A stretch of 64,000 bases of DNA from Rurimicrobium sp040387755 (GCA_040387755.1 JAZKDB010000002.1:372001-436000), one strand, 5' to 3'; positions 8,456 through 17,505 are shown, counted from the stretch's first letter. Notes: generated by a model not told the origin, from the sequence alone. Translations and numbers: made by a program.

Positions 8456-10159
8456 TTATCTCCTTACTACACTTATGAGCCGGGATTCGGTAGCATCTGT
8501 AGTAGACAGTTTGACAAAATAAATACCGGATGCCTGTCCAGACAGGTCAATACTTGCCTGATTTCCTTTTATATTCTGTATCTGAATTAAAGAACCCTTA
8601 GCATCATATACACTTAAAGTAAGATTATCCTGTTGTGCATTATTAATCTGCAAATTGACTATGCCATCTGTAGGATTTGGGAAAAGTTCAATTTTGATAT
8701 CCAAACTATTATGGCTAATACTGTTGGTAGCCATGGATATTTTGTGGATGTAAGCATCTGTACTACCGTTAGAAGTAAAATTGTCTATTGCAGCCTCATA
8801 ATTAAAGTCAGCTGTATTTCTAAAATCTCCCGCCGTATAAATATCATTGTTTTTAAACACAAAAACAGACGAACCTTCATCATTTGCAGTACCACCCAGG
8901 TTTGTGGCCCACAAACCGTTTCCATTTGCATCCAGTTTCGAAATGAAGATATCGGAAGAACCATTGGAAGACAAATTAATTGATGCTGTAGGAGAAGGGT
9001 CAAAATCAGCAGTAGACTCAAATGAGCCTGTAGTATAAACATTGCCTTTATCATCAACAGAAACTGCATATCCAAAATCAGAATAAACACCACCTAAAGG
9101 ATTGGCCCATGCCAATGTTCCAGACTTATCCAATTTGCACACAAATGCATCATAACCACCTGCGGCAGATACTTTTTTAGACAAACCAGATGGGTCAAAA
9201 AATGCTACTCCGGAAAAATAACCGGTTACGTAAATATTGGATTTATTGTCAATGGCTATACCTCTTGAATAATCATTATCCGTGCTTCCAAAACTTTTAA
9301 CCCATTGAAAAATCCCATCCTTATCATACTTAGCAAAATATACATCCTGCAGTCCTACCGAATTGGCAAAAACTGCAGCAGACATAGGATTAAAATTCAC
9401 AGGGCCCGAGAAAATACCTGTAGCAAATACATCACCGGAAGGATTAACAGCAATTGCAGTTCCTACATCATACCCTGCTGAACCAATAGCTTTCGCCCAT
9501 TGATAAATACCATTCTGATCCCATTTTACGATAAATATATCTTCGGTACCCATAGAAGAAGATAAAGAAACATAGTTACTGTTGGGGTCAAAGTCTGCAG
9601 TTCCCAAAAACTTACCTGTTACATAAAGACCTCCAAGAGCATCCAAAGAAATGGAGCGGCCATAATCTGCGTAGCTTCCCCCAATAGATTTTGCCCAAAG
9701 TACAGTGCCAGCAGCATCATATTTTACAACAAAGACATCTTCACTACCCGAAGAATAAAGAGGAGTAGATATACCAAAGTCAACGTAATCCTGAAAAGAC
9801 CCTGTAACATATACATTTCCCCCAGTATCTACAGCAATAGAATAACCTACATCATTGGCAGAACCACCAATGCTTTTCGCCCAAAGCAACTTGCCGGTAG
9901 CATCCATTTTAGTAACAAAAATATCAGAGCCACCATTTGATACAATAGTCTTGACACTTGCTCCGGGATCAATATCGATACTGGATTCAAAAGATCCGGT
10001 GCTAAGAACATTGCCGTTTTTATCAGCAATAATCGAATTAATATACTCACTTTTTGCACCACCAAATGTTTTGGTCCATTTGTAGGAGGGCGACTGGGCA
10101 TTAATCGACGATGCAAAAACCATCGCCAGCATGGTAAGTAATGTACTATTTGTTTTCAT
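8456..10159 (-). CDS. T9SS-sorted SBBP (beta-propeller) repeat protein
   Basis: 567 aa with a signal peptide (STLLTMLAMVFASSINAQ). About eight to nine repeats of roughly 50 residues follow, with the pattern LWAKSIGG...D.G.SIAVD..GNVYVTGSF...DF.P. This is the SBBP / delta-60-type beta-propeller signature. Each repeat ends in a D-F-D-P-like turn that may bind calcium. The last ~80 residues (FPNPTDGIVNLQI, VYDAKGSLIQIQNI, ASGIYFVKLS) are a T9SS type A sorting domain. I infer a surface-exposed adhesin or structural protein with no catalytic role visible. It has its own terminator and a long upstream gap. Confidence 0.9.
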   Translation of the reverse strand: MKTNSTLLTMLAMVFASSINAQSPSYKWTKTFGGAKSEYINSIIADKNGNVLSTGSFESSIDIDPGASVKTIVSNGGSDIFVTKMDATGKLLWAKSIGGSANDVGYSIAVDTGGNVYVTGSFQDYVDFGISTPLYSSGSEDVFVVKYDAAGTVLWAKSIGGSYADYGRSISLDALGGLYVTGKFLGTADFDPNSNYVSLSSSMGTEDIFIVKWDQNGIYQWAKAIGSAGYDVGTAIAVNPSGDVFATGIFSGPVNFNPMSAAVFANSVGLQDVYFAKYDKDGIFQWVKSFGSTDNDYSRGIAIDNKSNIYVTGYFSGVAFFDPSGLSKKVSAAGGYDAFVCKLDKSGTLAWANPLGGVYSDFGYAVSVDDKGNVYTTGSFESTADFDPSPTASINLSSNGSSDIFISKLDANGNGLWATNLGGTANDEGSSVFVFKNNDIYTAGDFRNTADFNYEAAIDNFTSNGSTDAYIHKISMATNSISHNSLDIKIELFPNPTDGIVNLQINNAQQDNLTLSVYDAKGSLIQIQNIKGNQASIDLSGQASGIYFVKLSTTDATESRLISVVRR

Positions 10160-10592
10160 GATTTGAGGGGTTTTGATGATTATGAATAATTAGCGAAAGA
10201 GAATAAGACATAGCAAATCTGCAAATCGGATATAGATTATCCCGACTTGACATACAGACGACAATATGTGATTAATTACCTTCTCAGATAAGGAGAATAG
10301 TTAGATGGGGGATTACAATTTTCATGGTGAGATGTGAGTTTTAATTTGTTTTCAAAAAAAAGAGGCCGGGTAAGCCCCTTACGAAAAAAGACGTAATGCC
10401 AAATAACAAGGTTGGGTTTATTGAAAAGAACTTAGGTGTAGTGCAAAATAAAACACCACAACAGCAAAAGCCATTGTGGTGTTTTCAGTACAAACCAAAC
10501 ACTTGTTTTTTATTCAATTATCATTGTTCTTCCTTATGCATTTTTCATCTTTAGGTTTATCTGTACTGTTTCTCATTTTGCCTTTTAGGCTT
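10160..10592. other. Intergenic region, 433 bp
   Basis: It separates two minus-strand genes. It holds the terminator at 10450-10485, presumably the promoter and leader of the SBBP gene (no exact TAnnTTTG box seen there), and no credible open reading frame. Confidence 0.6.
10450..10485 (-). terminator. Terminator downstream of the lipoprotein gene
   Basis: A 12-bp perfect stem (10450-10461 with 10474-10485) has T runs on both strands. It is 108 bases past the stop of the minus-strand gene at 10593. Confidence 0.8.
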
Positions 10593-11045
10593 TTACTTCA
10601 TGTCTTTGATAGACTGGCTTAACTGGTCTAAGTCTCGGTTAAACTGCCCCTTAAATGTTGCCCAATCACTCTGATTGCGCTCATAGTCATCCATACGCTG
10701 ACGCAACTGTTTGTTAGCCATTTGATACTCATCAATTTTAATTTTGTAAGCATCTTCAGTCATTTCATCGCTCGCTTTTCTTTTTCTCTTGCGTAGTTCT
10801 GCAATAACAGCCTGATTCTCGTCAATTTTGGCCTGTGTAGCATTTTTAAAGACCTGCCATTCCTCAGCATTAGCTGCAACAACTGCAGCCTGTGTAGCTT
10901 CCTGCTGGGCATCTACCAATTCTTCTTTTTTCTCTTGCACTTCTTCCTTTGCATTCTCCTCTTTTTGAGAAGGAGATGAGCAACTTGTTAATAAAGCGAA
11001 ACATAAAAATGTTGCTGTAGATAATCCTAAAATGGTCTTTTTCAT
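10593..11045 (-). CDS. Small coiled-coil lipoprotein linked to CsbD
   Basis: 150 aa. An N-terminal signal ends in a lipobox (FALLTSC, lipidated Cys22), so this should be an outer- or inner-membrane lipoprotein. The mature part is almost entirely charged helix: an E/K/Q-rich stretch (residues 26-55), then NAEEWQVFKNATQAKIDENQ and repeated heptad-like KKIDE/RQRMDDYER segments. A coiled coil is expected. It lies 56 bases downstream of the CsbD gene on the same strand and is probably co-transcribed, which suggests a role in envelope or general stress. I know of no demonstrated function for this kind of protein. Confidence 0.75.
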   Translation of the reverse strand: MKKTILGLSTATFLCFALLTSCSSPSQKEENAKEEVQEKKEELVDAQQEATQAAVVAANAEEWQVFKNATQAKIDENQAVIAELRKRKRKASDEMTEDAYKIKIDEYQMANKQLRQRMDDYERNQSDWATFKGQFNRDLDQLSQSIKDMK

Positions 11046-11101
11046 TCTTTTTGCTTTTTAAATGTTAGTTGATTATTGGTTTGACAATTCCATCATTTGG
11101 A

Positions 11102-11296
11102 CTACAATCCCTTCAAATCACGAAATATATCCTGAACCTGTTCTTTTGTTCTACCCAATTTTTTCTGAAGACGGCCATACAACTCATCATCTTTACCTTC
11201 TTCGTACAAAAGGTCATCATCAGTTAGGTCTGCAAATTTTTGTTTAAGCTTTCCTTTTAACTCATTCCAGTTTCCTTTTAATTCTGTAGTATTCAT
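11102..11296 (-). CDS. CsbD family stress-response protein
   Basis: 64 aa. The sequence NTTELKGNWNELKGKLKQKFADLTDDDL, split here as NTTELKGNWNELKGKLK and QKFADLTDDDL, is the canonical CsbD start. It is followed by a short helix-rich C-terminus (GRLQKKLGRTKEQVQDIF). CsbD-like proteins are small, hydrophilic and usually induced in stationary phase or stress; the biochemical role is unknown. It is probably the first gene of a two-gene unit with the downstream lipoprotein. Confidence 0.9.
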   Translation of the reverse strand: MNTTELKGNWNELKGKLKQKFADLTDDDLLYEEGKDDELYGRLQKKLGRTKEQVQDIFRDLKGL

Positions 11297-11477
11297 TTTG
11301 CTTGATTTTATAGATTGATAAATGACTCGGTATTTACAAGGACAAAGGTGGCAACATTGAACAACTCAAATGTTACACGATTAAATATTAGTCTTACATA
11401 ATTTTACCCGTAATAGAACAGCTCGATTTATCGCTGCATATATGATGCAAGTCATTTTCTGAATAAGCGCTTCCTTG

Positions 11478-11485
11478 TAGCTTTG
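11478..11485 (+). promoter_or_regulatory. -7 box TAGCTTTG before a 32-aa ORF
   Basis: This is an exact match to the Bacteroidota -7 consensus TAnnTTTG, only four bases upstream of the ATG at 11490. No TTG -33 element is seen at normal spacing, so it may be coincidental or drive a leaderless message. Confidence 0.35.
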
Positions 11486-11489
11486 CAGC

Positions 11490-11588
11490 ATGGCTACATT
11501 AATTATGTCTATCGTTATGTTGCATCTGATACTAGGTTTCGGATGGCTTCTGTACAAATTGGAATTTCAGAAAAAGAAAAAAAAATAG
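11490..11588 (+). CDS. Possible 32-aa single-helix membrane peptide
   Basis: It starts at the ATG at 11490. One hydrophobic helix (LIMSIVMLHLILGFGWLLY) is followed by a basic tail ending in five lysines, the layout of bacterial single-pass small membrane proteins. The only supporting signal is the -7 box immediately upstream. It lies between divergent stress-related and membrane-protein genes. It may be real but is short and cannot be confirmed from sequence alone. Confidence 0.35.
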   Translation: MATLIMSIVMLHLILGFGWLLYKLEFQKKKKK

Positions 11589-11813
11589 ACTGTTTTGGGA
11601 TTAAATATTAGTTTCAAATTACAAAATGCTTTCATAGCAAGTTGTTGATGCATCTCCTATTTAGCCCAAATAAGAGATACAAAAACCGAAAAACACTAAA
11701 TCAAAATACAATTAGATAATATTGCCAGAAATGGTATTTGAGTATAAGTATAGCACAGGACATAATCCTTTTAACCAACTTTCTTTTTCGTTGTCGGTTA
11801 ACGCTGGCGAAAA

Positions 11814-12143
11814 TTATTCAAAGATGTAATACAGACCTATAAAGGCTATTATTATTGCTATAGATGTAAATCCATAGAGAATAAGATCAAACAATTCGGG
11901 GAAAGGATTGAAAATGGTGAGTAAGCAACTCAACAAGCCCAAAAAAGCTCCAATTGCCAGCAAAACAAAACCTGTATTTTGACGTTTTGTATTCTTCAGT
12001 TTCTTATACTCACGAAGCAGCAAATCAACAGATACCTCGTCGTGCCCATCAAGCATTAACTTGTCAGTCAATAGCTCCATAGTCCAATTTTCTTTTAAAG
12101 CTTGTACTAAAAGAGATGGAGCCACATCGGTTACTTGCGACAT
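11814..12143 (-). CDS. Small inner-membrane protein, two helices
   Basis: 109 aa. The N-terminal ~55 residues are soluble and helical (LLVQALKENWTMELLTDKLMLDG, of which LLVQALKENWTMELL is the core). Two membrane helices follow (FVLLAIGAFLGLLSCLLTIF and LILYGFTSIAIIIAFIGLYYI). The family is not recognised. Its soluble start resembles a small helical interaction domain. It lies 89 bases downstream of the Na/Pi cotransporter-like gene on the same strand, so co-transcription is possible. Confidence 0.65.
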   Translation of the reverse strand: MSQVTDVAPSLLVQALKENWTMELLTDKLMLDGHDEVSVDLLLREYKKLKNTKRQNTGFVLLAIGAFLGLLSCLLTIFNPFPELFDLILYGFTSIAIIIAFIGLYYIFE

Positions 12144-12232
12144 AAAAATTCTATTTTAATTGAACATATAGACCAGAAAGCCTACCACAAGTTATTGTTT
12201 TTTTTAATTTTTCAAAACAGCAAAAAAAACAT

Positions 12233-13906
12233 TTAGGCCAATTGTTCAAAATGCTCTGCAATATCCACATTAAATATAAAATCCTTCAGTGCAAATACAA
12301 TAGCTTTATTGGAGCTATAAAGCTCTCTGTTAACATTAAACAAGGTGGCAATATCTATTTCTTTTAAAGTACCCAGACCTGCCTCTTTATAAGCATCTAC
12401 CATCTCTTCCTGATAGTGCAGCTCTGCCATTTTCAATAGTTCCCGAAGAGCCTTGAAATTCTCGCTTTGATTTACATCTAGAAACACCTTAATCAATCCA
12501 TGATAGAAAACATTTTGTTTGTTGCGAAATTCTGTATAATTATCAAATTTGACAACATTTATGGAATTACTTAATTCAATTCGGTTTTCGACAATATCTT
12601 TAATTCCCTTGGCAGCATACATGGCGTTTCTTACTGCAGCCATTAATTGATTCAGGCGCAAGTTTGTTGCCTTACTTGAAGATTGACCTCCCATAGCAGC
12701 ATAAAAAGCAAATAGTTCGCCTTCGGCTTGTTTAATCAAACCATATTGCTCCTTGAAAGAAAGAGTACGTGCAAAACTATTTTGTTTGCTATACGAATTG
12801 TATTGCTTTTCCAACTCCGGAATAGCGTCCAATTGAAATGAACTCATGTTGAAATGGATAACCCTATATATAAATAGCCCAACCTCTTTTTCTACCATAT
12901 CCAACGCAGTGTCAGTAATTTCCGGGCTGGTGTTCTGCAAAAAACTGGTAGCCACCAATTTGCTCTCAACAAATCTATTCTCTAAAAAATCGCCAAAAGA
13001 ACCAAGAAAAAAATAGAACAAAACAATTCCCACTAAATTGATAAATGTCTGAAAACTAACTAAAATAAAAATCGGATCATTAATTCCAATAGCTTTGTCA
13101 AGGAAGTAGATAATTGGCCCAAGAAATACAAAACCAATTAATGAAGTGGTAAAATTGAAAATGATATTACCCAATGCTACTCGTTTCTTAGCGGCAATAC
13201 CACCTATAGAGCCTATTACTATTTTAATTGTGGTTCCCAATTCTGCTCCTAACACAACAGCAACGGCAGTCTCTATAGGAATTATTTGAGCATACAGAGC
13301 ACTCAAAACCAAAACAACTGTTGCAGAACTGGTTTGAATTAGCGCCGTAATGCCAAAACCAATTAAAACAAAGACAATGCGATTGTAATGAAGATAAGGA
13401 GTAAAGTCAAACGATTGAATCATGGAGTCCATACTTGTCTTCATCAAGTCCAAGCCTAAAAACAACAATCCAAAACCCATAAAAAATTTAGCAATCTGAT
13501 AGACAATTTTATGTTTCAGGAAAATAACCATACAAATACCCGCAATACCTAAAACAGGCATAGTAGCAGCCGTTATATTTACTTTAAAACCCAACAAAGC
13601 AACCAGCCAACTATTAAAGGTTCCTCCAACATTTGCACCCAAAGCAACGCCCATAGCATTGCGCATACTGAGCATACCTGCTCCCACAAAAGACAAAACC
13701 ATTAAATTAACAATAGAACTGCTTTGCAAAATTCCGGTTACAAGAGTACCACTGAAGATTGCTCCTAACTTGCTCTGCGTATGTTTTTGCAAAAACAGCT
13801 TAAACGAACGCCCCTCGATTTGTTTCATCGAATCTTCCAGATGAAACATACCGTACAAAAACAAGCCTAAACCGGCAAGAATCTCCCAAAAATCAGATAT
13901 GGACAA
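12233..13906 (-). CDS. Na/Pi cotransporter family protein with PhoU-like tail
   Basis: 557 aa. The N-terminal ~310 residues hold many membrane helices and two inverted copies of the Na/Pi signature: GILQSSSIVNLMVLSFVGAG and ALIQTSSATVVLVLSAL. The QSSS/QTSS motifs form the ion and phosphate site in the SLC34/NptA family (PF02690). The C-terminal ~240 residues are soluble and helical (EKEVGLFIYRVIHFN, YGLIKQAEGELFAFYAAMGG) and resemble a PhoU-like regulatory domain, a common fusion in bacteria. The likely role is sodium-driven phosphate uptake or phosphate balance; the substrate is not proven. The start at the ATG at 13906 sits just before the first membrane helix. Confidence 0.9.
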   Translation of the reverse strand: MSISDFWEILAGLGLFLYGMFHLEDSMKQIEGRSFKLFLQKHTQSKLGAIFSGTLVTGILQSSSIVNLMVLSFVGAGMLSMRNAMGVALGANVGGTFNSWLVALLGFKVNITAATMPVLGIAGICMVIFLKHKIVYQIAKFFMGFGLLFLGLDLMKTSMDSMIQSFDFTPYLHYNRIVFVLIGFGITALIQTSSATVVLVLSALYAQIIPIETAVAVVLGAELGTTIKIVIGSIGGIAAKKRVALGNIIFNFTTSLIGFVFLGPIIYFLDKAIGINDPIFILVSFQTFINLVGIVLFYFFLGSFGDFLENRFVESKLVATSFLQNTSPEITDTALDMVEKEVGLFIYRVIHFNMSSFQLDAIPELEKQYNSYSKQNSFARTLSFKEQYGLIKQAEGELFAFYAAMGGQSSSKATNLRLNQLMAAVRNAMYAAKGIKDIVENRIELSNSINVVKFDNYTEFRNKQNVFYHGLIKVFLDVNQSENFKALRELLKMAELHYQEEMVDAYKEAGLGTLKEIDIATLFNVNRELYSSNKAIVFALKDFIFNVDIAEHFEQLA

Positions 13907-13949
13907 TTTGTCTTAGTTTAATATATATAATTTGTATCCGGAAATAAAA

Positions 13950-14255
13950 ATGAACTGGCTCTTTTCTATCCAACAAAAGAGTTTTTATGTGCAAAGTCCT
14001 TTCACTTATTCCTTAAGTCTGCTCAATATAATCAACGATTGGTCTTCAAAGAAAAAATTCCACATAATTTCCACAAAATTTGAATGTAAAAGCAAAAAAC
14101 AGAATATCACTTTAATAAAAGAGGAAATGACAATAAAAAGTGTGAATATTGTAAGCGAATTGATTGAGTTTATAAAAATTATTTCAAAACTAATTATCAC
14201 CTTTGAGATTGAGTTTTATTCAAAAAACAGTACAACATATTTCAACGGTAAGTAA
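13950..14255 (+). CDS. Doubtful hypothetical protein, ~101 aa
   Basis: An open frame runs from an upstream ATG at 13932; 13950 (MNWLFSIQQ) is a second possible start. The product is rich in Lys, Ile, Ser and Phe, as AT-rich non-coding DNA often is, and I recognise no domain. What favours it is that it lies on the plus strand between two divergent minus-strand genes and is followed 15 bases later by a more convincing 59-codon frame. It may equally be spurious. Confidence 0.3.
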   Translation: MNWLFSIQQKSFYVQSPFTYSLSLLNIINDWSSKKKFHIISTKFECKSKKQNITLIKEEMTIKSVNIVSELIEFIKIISKLIITFEIEFYSKNSTTYFNGK

Positions 14256-14270
14256 ATAAAGAAATATACA

Positions 14271-14450
14271 ATGGCAAACCAATTTGAAGATGATTTTTTT
14301 ATCCCTCCTGGCTTTCCCGCATTCCCCAATTATCCATACTATATGGACAATGAAGATTTAACCTTGCTCCCAACGCCTGCAGTTGAAATGAACAACATAG
14401 AAACTAAGGGTGTACTTACTTTTGTTGAAAATATTGAACAGCTTAATTAA
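14271..14450 (+). CDS. Small acidic, aromatic/proline-rich protein, 59 aa
   Basis: Starts at the ATG at 14271. The product begins MANQFEDDFFIPPGFPAF, continues NYPYYMDNEDL and ends in VLTFVENIEQLN. It has no signal peptide or membrane helix. The Pro/Phe/Tyr-rich first half and acidic second half are unlike a chance AT-rich frame, and a terminator-like hairpin follows directly (14455-14490). No family is recognised. It could be an orphan small protein or a peptide precursor, but no modifying enzyme lies next to it. Confidence 0.45.
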   Translation: MANQFEDDFFIPPGFPAFPNYPYYMDNEDLTLLPTPAVEMNNIETKGVLTFVENIEQLN

Positions 14451-14454
14451 TGAC

Positions 14455-14490
14455 AAAAAAAAATCCTTGCAATTGCAAAGACTTTTTTTT
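14455..14490. terminator. Bidirectional terminator-like hairpin
   Basis: An A-run and T-run flank an imperfect inverted repeat centred on TTGCAATTGCAA (14467-14478). It can serve both the small plus-strand frame ending at 14450 and the minus-strand decarboxylase ending at 14499. Confidence 0.65.
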
Positions 14491-14498
14491 GTAAAATT

Positions 14499-15950
14499 CT
14501 ATCTGATATATCCAAGAATTTTGAGCATACTCTGATAGGTTTGCTCTTTGGCATAAAGCCAATCTTCCAATTCTCCTGTTTTAGCATTTAACTCCACCAC
14601 TACATGTTTGGGAGAAGGAATCATACAATGCTTAATTCCTCCATAACCTGCAAGTTGATCCTGGTAAGCACCGGTATGAAAGAAACCTATATAAAGTGGT
14701 TCCTGCTCCAGCATCTCTTTTGGATCTTTGGTGCGTGTATGTGGTTGATGCTCGTTTTTGGGCAAAAACACAGCATTAATATGTTCTTCTGAAGTATAAA
14801 AGTCGTGACTGTCGCAGGTAAGCCCACCAAGGTGCACTTCCTGATATTCTTTATCCCACTTATTAATTGGCAGCAAAAGAAATTTTTCACCAATGCCCCA
14901 TGTATCCGGCAAAGTTGTAATAAAAGAACTGTCAATCATATACCAAATCTCACGGTCATTCTGCATTTTCTCGTCCAGAATACTGTATATCACAGCACCA
15001 CTTTCGCCGACTGTAAAAGAACCAAACTCCGTATAGATATCCGGCATGGCTACCTTATTGGCTTTACAAACTTTCTTGATTGTGGCAACGATTTCATTCG
15101 CCATGTAAGCGTAATCATAATCAAAAGCCAGAGAATGCTTGATTGGAAAACCACCACCAATATTGATACTGTCCAGCTCAGGACAAATCTTTTTTAACTG
15201 GCAATATAAATGCAAAACTTTATTCAATTCACTCCAATAATAAATGTCGTCTTTGATGCCTTTATTCATAAAGAAGTGAAGCATCTTAAGATTGAATTTG
15301 GTGTTTCCTTTAATCTTGTCTACATAAAATTCAAGGACATCTTTATTACGGATTCCCAAGCGTGAAGTGTAAAAATCAAAAGTCGGTTCTTCTTCGGTAG
15401 CTATTCGAATACCAATATTGACAGGGTCTTTGGCGCGAATCATTTTTTTATAATCTTCAAATTCCGCCTGATTATCCAATACCGGAGTTACATTCTTAAA
15501 GCCATCATTTATCAGCTTTGCAATGTTGCGGGTATAGGCTTTTGTTTTAAAGCCATTGCAGATAATCTTGGTTTCCTTGGTAATTTTACGACGACGATAT
15601 AATTGTTTTACAATCTCAATATCATAAGTAAACGAAGTTTCGATGTGCACATTGTGCTTTAATGTTTCTTCTACAATAAAAGAAAAATGAGAGCTTTTGG
15701 TGCAATAGCAATAATAATAATTGCCTTCGTATTTATGCTTTTTGATTGCATCATTAAACAATTTTTTGGCTCTGTTGATTTGCGAACCAATTTTTGGCAA
15801 AAACGTCAACTTAAACGGTGTTCCGTACTTATCGATGAGTTTTTTGATGTCCAATCCATTAAAGTGCAGGTAATTATTTTTTACTGCAAGCCCCTCTTGC
15901 GGAAAATCAAAAGTTTGATTTACGAGGTCGTGGTATGTTGGTTTGTTCAT
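14499..15950 (-). CDS. speA: Arginine decarboxylase-type fold III PLP enzyme
   Basis: 483 aa. It belongs to the alanine-racemase-fold (fold type III) PLP decarboxylases that make polyamines or act in lysine biosynthesis. The PLP lysine is Lys85 in CYCTKSSH. The phosphate-binding glycine loop is SINIGGGFP. The C-terminal active-site Cys is in GGLTCDSHDFY. Bacteroidota proteins of this length and layout are usually annotated as arginine decarboxylase (agmatine and then spermidine synthesis); ornithine or carboxynorspermidine specificity cannot be excluded by eye. It is a single-gene unit with its own promoter (16016-16048) and a terminator-like hairpin after the stop. Confidence 0.8.
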   Translation of the reverse strand: MNKPTYHDLVNQTFDFPQEGLAVKNNYLHFNGLDIKKLIDKYGTPFKLTFLPKIGSQINRAKKLFNDAIKKHKYEGNYYYCYCTKSSHFSFIVEETLKHNVHIETSFTYDIEIVKQLYRRRKITKETKIICNGFKTKAYTRNIAKLINDGFKNVTPVLDNQAEFEDYKKMIRAKDPVNIGIRIATEEEPTFDFYTSRLGIRNKDVLEFYVDKIKGNTKFNLKMLHFFMNKGIKDDIYYWSELNKVLHLYCQLKKICPELDSINIGGGFPIKHSLAFDYDYAYMANEIVATIKKVCKANKVAMPDIYTEFGSFTVGESGAVIYSILDEKMQNDREIWYMIDSSFITTLPDTWGIGEKFLLLPINKWDKEYQEVHLGGLTCDSHDFYTSEEHINAVFLPKNEHQPHTRTKDPKEMLEQEPLYIGFFHTGAYQDQLAGYGGIKHCMIPSPKHVVVELNAKTGELEDWLYAKEQTYQSMLKILGYIR

Positions 15951-16015
15951 TTGTAGCGAAACGACAAAAAATTGTTGTAAATAAAATGAATTTTATTTTT
16001 TTTAAAAAATGCAAA

Positions 16016-16048
16016 CAAATGTACGGTAGATTGTTGGTAATTATCCAA
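16016..16048 (-). promoter_or_regulatory. Promoter of the decarboxylase gene
   Basis: The minus strand carries the -7 box TACATTTG (16016-16023) with a TTG -33 element (16046-16048) at a 22-base spacer, on the long side of the Bacteroidota range. The predicted start of transcription is about 60 bases before the ATG. Confidence 0.5.
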
Positions 16049-16135
16049 TTTAATAGATGTGTTCGCTTTTTTATAAATCAATCATAATAATAATTAGAGG
16101 CTAATGTTCTTAAAGAAGTCTAATGAAAAACTCTG

Positions 16136-16999
16136 TTATTGAGATAAAAACTTAATTATAGACTCATTTACTCTAGAGGCTTTTTCCCATTGAACAAAAT
16201 GCCCTGCTAAAGGTATCATCTCCAATTGAGCATCCGGCATTCGGGCCACTGCATTTCTGGCAAGCTGATCGGTAGATATCGGGTGTAACAATTTATTAGG
16301 TATAAGTGCGTCCAGCTCTCCAAAAATAACCAGAGTAGGTAATTCAATCTTACTCAACTTATCATATACAGGTTCATTCATCATTCCCTGAATACTGGCA
16401 TCCAGCATTTTTTTGTAGGTTGCAGCAGGATATGATTTCAAAATATTCGTCATTTCTTCAATCATCCCATCTGCCTGTCCGGGATTTTTATAAAAACTGT
16501 TATAAATGGAGCTGCGCAAACTGCTCTCGTCTGAAGAAAACATATCAGCAAAACCTATAACAGAGCGATACATTGTCTTTTCAAAAACATTAAACTGTTC
16601 AAATCCTGCAGGCGCACAAAGCACCATTTTCTCTGCTGCAGAAGGCACATTAAGCATCAGAGTCATCGCTATCTGGCCGCCCATAGAATGTCCGCAAAGC
16701 ACAACGTTCTTTAACTTCAGAAGTTGAATAAAATCATAAACACAGGCAGCATAATACTGAATACTGTAGGGTAAGTTTCCTTTGTCTGAATATCCATTTC
16801 CTGGCAGATCAAGTGCAACACAACGAAACGAAGATTGTAATCCTTCAATATTATGTGCCCAGGTGCCACCATAGGTAGCCAACCCGTGAATAAAAACTAT
16901 AGTATATGGGCCATTTCCCTCATCAATATAACTAACCGAAGAACCATTAGAAAGGGCAACTTTATGACAAGGCCAATGTGATGCAATAGTAGAACTCAT
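16136..16999 (-). CDS. Alpha/beta hydrolase
   Basis: 287 aa. The sequence shows the complete hydrolase-fold triad: nucleophile Ser105 in GHSMGG, an acid in FGELDALIPN and His in PLAGHFVQWEK. The oxyanion HG motif is at VFIHGLATYGGTW. There is no signal peptide, so it is cytoplasmic. The family includes esterases, C-C bond hydrolases and haloperoxidase-like enzymes, so the substrate cannot be named. A near-consensus -7 box (TACCTTCG, 17007-17014) sits only seven bases before the ATG, so the real start could be slightly inside. Confidence 0.88.
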   Translation of the reverse strand: MSSTIASHWPCHKVALSNGSSVSYIDEGNGPYTIVFIHGLATYGGTWAHNIEGLQSSFRCVALDLPGNGYSDKGNLPYSIQYYAACVYDFIQLLKLKNVVLCGHSMGGQIAMTLMLNVPSAAEKMVLCAPAGFEQFNVFEKTMYRSVIGFADMFSSDESSLRSSIYNSFYKNPGQADGMIEEMTNILKSYPAATYKKMLDASIQGMMNEPVYDKLSKIELPTLVIFGELDALIPNKLLHPISTDQLARNAVARMPDAQLEMIPLAGHFVQWEKASRVNESIIKFLSQ

Positions 17000-17064
17000 A
17001 GAGCTGCGAAGGTAAGCGGCTGGATTTCAAATTGTGCTTATTTGTTTGAAATAAAAGGATAATA

Positions 17065-17505
17065 CTACACAATTGATTGAAATGCTATTGCAGCAATCAT
17101 CAAAACGTACATTGCCAAAGTAAAAATAGTGACAACTCCCAGATATTTAAACATATTCTTTTGACATCTTAAACCGGTTTCTACCAAAGTAGTATTATTT
17201 GTCAGCAAGCCTGATTTAATATTTGTTGAGAATTTGTAGAGCATTAAAATAGGATAAATGTAAAGACCTATTAATAGAACAAAAAAAATCATCATCCATA
17301 ATATGCCCATTTGTGCCATTCCGGGTGCAATATTGAAAACATTGGACTGTGAAAACAAAACTGATATTAACCCCAACAACATTAAGCCTATAAATATAAA
17401 ACCCATAATAGCCAAAAACTTTGTCCAACGAGTTGTTTCGAGCAAATGAGCTTTTGAATTTTCGCTTAAGATATTTTCAAAAATAGATGTATTATCCTGA
17501 TACAT
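17065..17505 (-). CDS. DUF5362-like integral membrane protein
   Basis: The ATG at 17505 (MYQDNTSIFENIL) is preferred over the one at 17568 because the extra N-terminus would overlap the upstream region of the divergent S10 gene and resembles non-coding DNA. The product is 146 aa with three to four membrane helices: FLAIMGFIFIGLMLLGLISV, ILWMMIFFVLLIGLYIYPIL and a C-terminal VVTIFTLAMYVLMIAAIAF. The loop FSTNIKSGLLTNNTTLVETGLR is typical of the DUF5362 group. Function is unknown. Confidence 0.75.
   Translation of the reverse strand: MYQDNTSIFENILSENSKAHLLETTRWTKFLAIMGFIFIGLMLLGLISVLFSQSNVFNIAPGMAQMGILWMMIFFVLLIGLYIYPILMLYKFSTNIKSGLLTNNTTLVETGLRCQKNMFKYLGVVTIFTLAMYVLMIAAIAFQSIV

Noticed and set aside
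13950..14255. Methyltransferase fragment in the upstream hypothetical frame
   Set aside because: A short SPFTYSL-like resemblance to a Bacteroidota methyltransferase start is too small to support; the frame itself is doubtful.
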